Below, piece by piece: positions 6,531-7,277 of a stretch of 7,277 nucleotides of DNA (the first letter of the stretch is position 1; each line of letters starts with the position of its first letter). The stretch comes from Candidatus Brocadiaceae bacterium (GTDB lineage Bacteria; Planctomycetota; Brocadiia; SM23-32): assembly GCA_003551785.1 (NCBI GenBank), contig PUNP01000807.1, positions 1-7,277 of the forward strand. Reading direction: 5' to 3'. The position numbers and the translations under genes are program-made. The notes beneath the pieces are model-generated. The model made no database searches. It saw nothing but the letters and a program-made list of their open reading frames with translations, and was not told the DNA's origin.

Positions 6531-6554
6531 ATAGGTCTACTGGTACAATATAAT
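6525..6554 (+). promoter_or_regulatory. Sigma-70-like promoter for purC
   Basis: A perfect -10 hexamer TATAAT lies at 6549-6554. At 18 bases upstream is TTGCAC (6525-6530), which keeps the TTG of the -35 consensus. Transcription would start near 6561 and give a leader of about 45 bases before the purC ATG at 6605. The -10 box sits in the loop of an inverted repeat TACAA (6544-6548) / TTGTA (6557-6561), and the -35 box lies inside the right arm of the GTGCAAAC/GTTTGCAC inverted repeat. Either could be an operator, but no regulator is identified. Confidence 0.55.
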
Positions 6555-6604
6555 CGTTGTAAGCTATGCACATAGATTAACAACACTATCTCCGGAGAAA
6601 CCGT

Positions 6605-7277
6605 ATGGGACAACCAAAGTTAATATTTGAAGGAAAAACGAAAAACGTATATAAAGAAAATGAAGATACGCTTCTTCTGCAATTCAAAGACACCGTAACA
6701 GGCGCAGATGGAAAAATCGACCCCGGTGCAAATGAAGTAGTGGGAGAAATGGCTGACAAAGGAAGGGCCAGTTTTTTATTATCCGTATTCTTTTTCGAAG
6801 AACTCGAAAAAGAAGGTTTCCCCACGCATTTTGTTAAAGCCGATACTGACAAGAGCACTATGACTGTTAAGGCAGCAAGAAATTTAGGAAACGGGCTGGA
6901 ATTTATCTGCAGAAAATATGCTTATGGGAGCTTTCTCCGGCGCTATGGAAGCCATATCTCCGAAATGGCCGAACTGCCGTCCCTGGTGGAAATTACTCTT
7001 AAGGATGATGACAAAGGTGATCCCCTCATAAATGATGAAGTGCTCCTTTCGCTCCAAATCCTGAACAAAGATGAATTGGTAAATGCAAAAAAGCTTACAA
7101 GAGATATCACCGAAACCCTGGATGATATCCTCAGTCGAAAAAAACTCCATCTCGTAGATGTAAAATTTGAATTTGGAAAAACAGATAGCGGTATTGTCCT
7201 TATCGACGAAATATCAGGGGACAATATGCGGGTAATGGATGACGACGGTAATACGTTGGATCAATTAGAACTTTACA
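6605..7277 (+). CDS. purC: SAICAR synthase PurC, 3' end cut by the window
   Basis: The frame runs without a stop from ATG 6605 to the window edge (224 codons plus one base). PurC joins aspartate to CAIR using ATP to make SAICAR in purine synthesis, in the cytoplasm. Visible family features are FEGKTKNVY (from residue 8, the nucleotide-binding start), FKDTVTGADG, YAYGSFLRRYG in the usual 'AGS..KR' position, GDPLINDEVL, LVDVKFEFGK (Asp185, Lys187, Glu189) and LIDEISGDNMRV (Asp201-Glu202). PurC proteins are usually around 235-300 residues, so little of the coding end may be missing. GGAG (6594-6597), seven bases before the ATG, is a good ribosome binding site. The version is somewhat divergent: DEISGDNMRV replaces the common 'DEISPDT.R', and the early part reads 'TGADGKIDPGANE'. 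The function call is firm despite this. Confidence 0.93.
   Translation, partial: MGQPKLIFEGKTKNVYKENEDTLLLQFKDTVTGADGKIDPGANEVVGEMADKGRASFLLSVFFFEELEKEGFPTHFVKADTDKSTMTVKAARNLGNGLEFICRKYAYGSFLRRYGSHISEMAELPSLVEITLKDDDKGDPLINDEVLLSLQILNKDELVNAKKLTRDITETLDDILSRKKLHLVDVKFEFGKTDSGIVLIDEISGDNMRVMDDDGNTLDQLELY

Overview
The window looks like chromosomal DNA from a Gram-negative bacterium of moderate G+C. A deltaproteobacterium (Desulfobacterota) is my best guess. That rests on the gene content and on the decayed IS630 and interspersed-repeat debris between genes; no marker here fixes the taxonomy.

Layout. The left end holds a complete tRNA-Arg(CCT) gene with an encoded CCA end, followed by a hairpin terminator. 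Beyond it, a minus-strand reading frame looks like the tail of a decayed tyrosine integrase, as expected at a tRNA used as an integration site. From about 330 to 1070 there is no intact gene: a short interspersed repeat (391-431), a block of paired direct and inverted repeats (442-514), a frameshifted IS630-type transposase fragment (about 562-741), and then 230 bases in which I recognise nothing.

The centre (1071-6091) is a compact plus-strand operon of three genes. Gene 1 encodes an exported 800-residue protein with a gingipain-like (C25, clan CD, caspase-fold) catalytic region. Its His and Cys blocks are pushed apart by a roughly 90-residue Asp/Glu/His-rich insert, and its N-terminal part carries two repeats resembling cell-wall-binding repeat 2. 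Gene 2 overlaps gene 1 and encodes an inactive transglutaminase fused to seven transmembrane helices; the catalytic Cys is Ala while the His and Asp remain. Gene 3 encodes a cytoplasmic ATP-grasp ligase of the alpha-L-glutamate ligase-like (RimK-related) type. As I recall the literature, genes 2 and 3 form a known but poorly understood module, usually accompanied by a retropepsin-like 'ATP-dependent zinc protease'. None is visible here, and a caspase-fold protease sits in the operon instead. The inferred picture is an envelope system in which the ligase builds a peptide-like bond inside the cell, the 7TM/transglutaminase protein senses or presents something across the membrane, and the exported protease cuts or senses a product outside.

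Right end. Directly behind the ligase is a 5'-truncated nitroreductase remnant. Next come a second copy of the 391-431 repeat, a potentially folded stretch and a good sigma-70-like promoter leading into purC (SAICAR synthase), which runs off the window's right edge.
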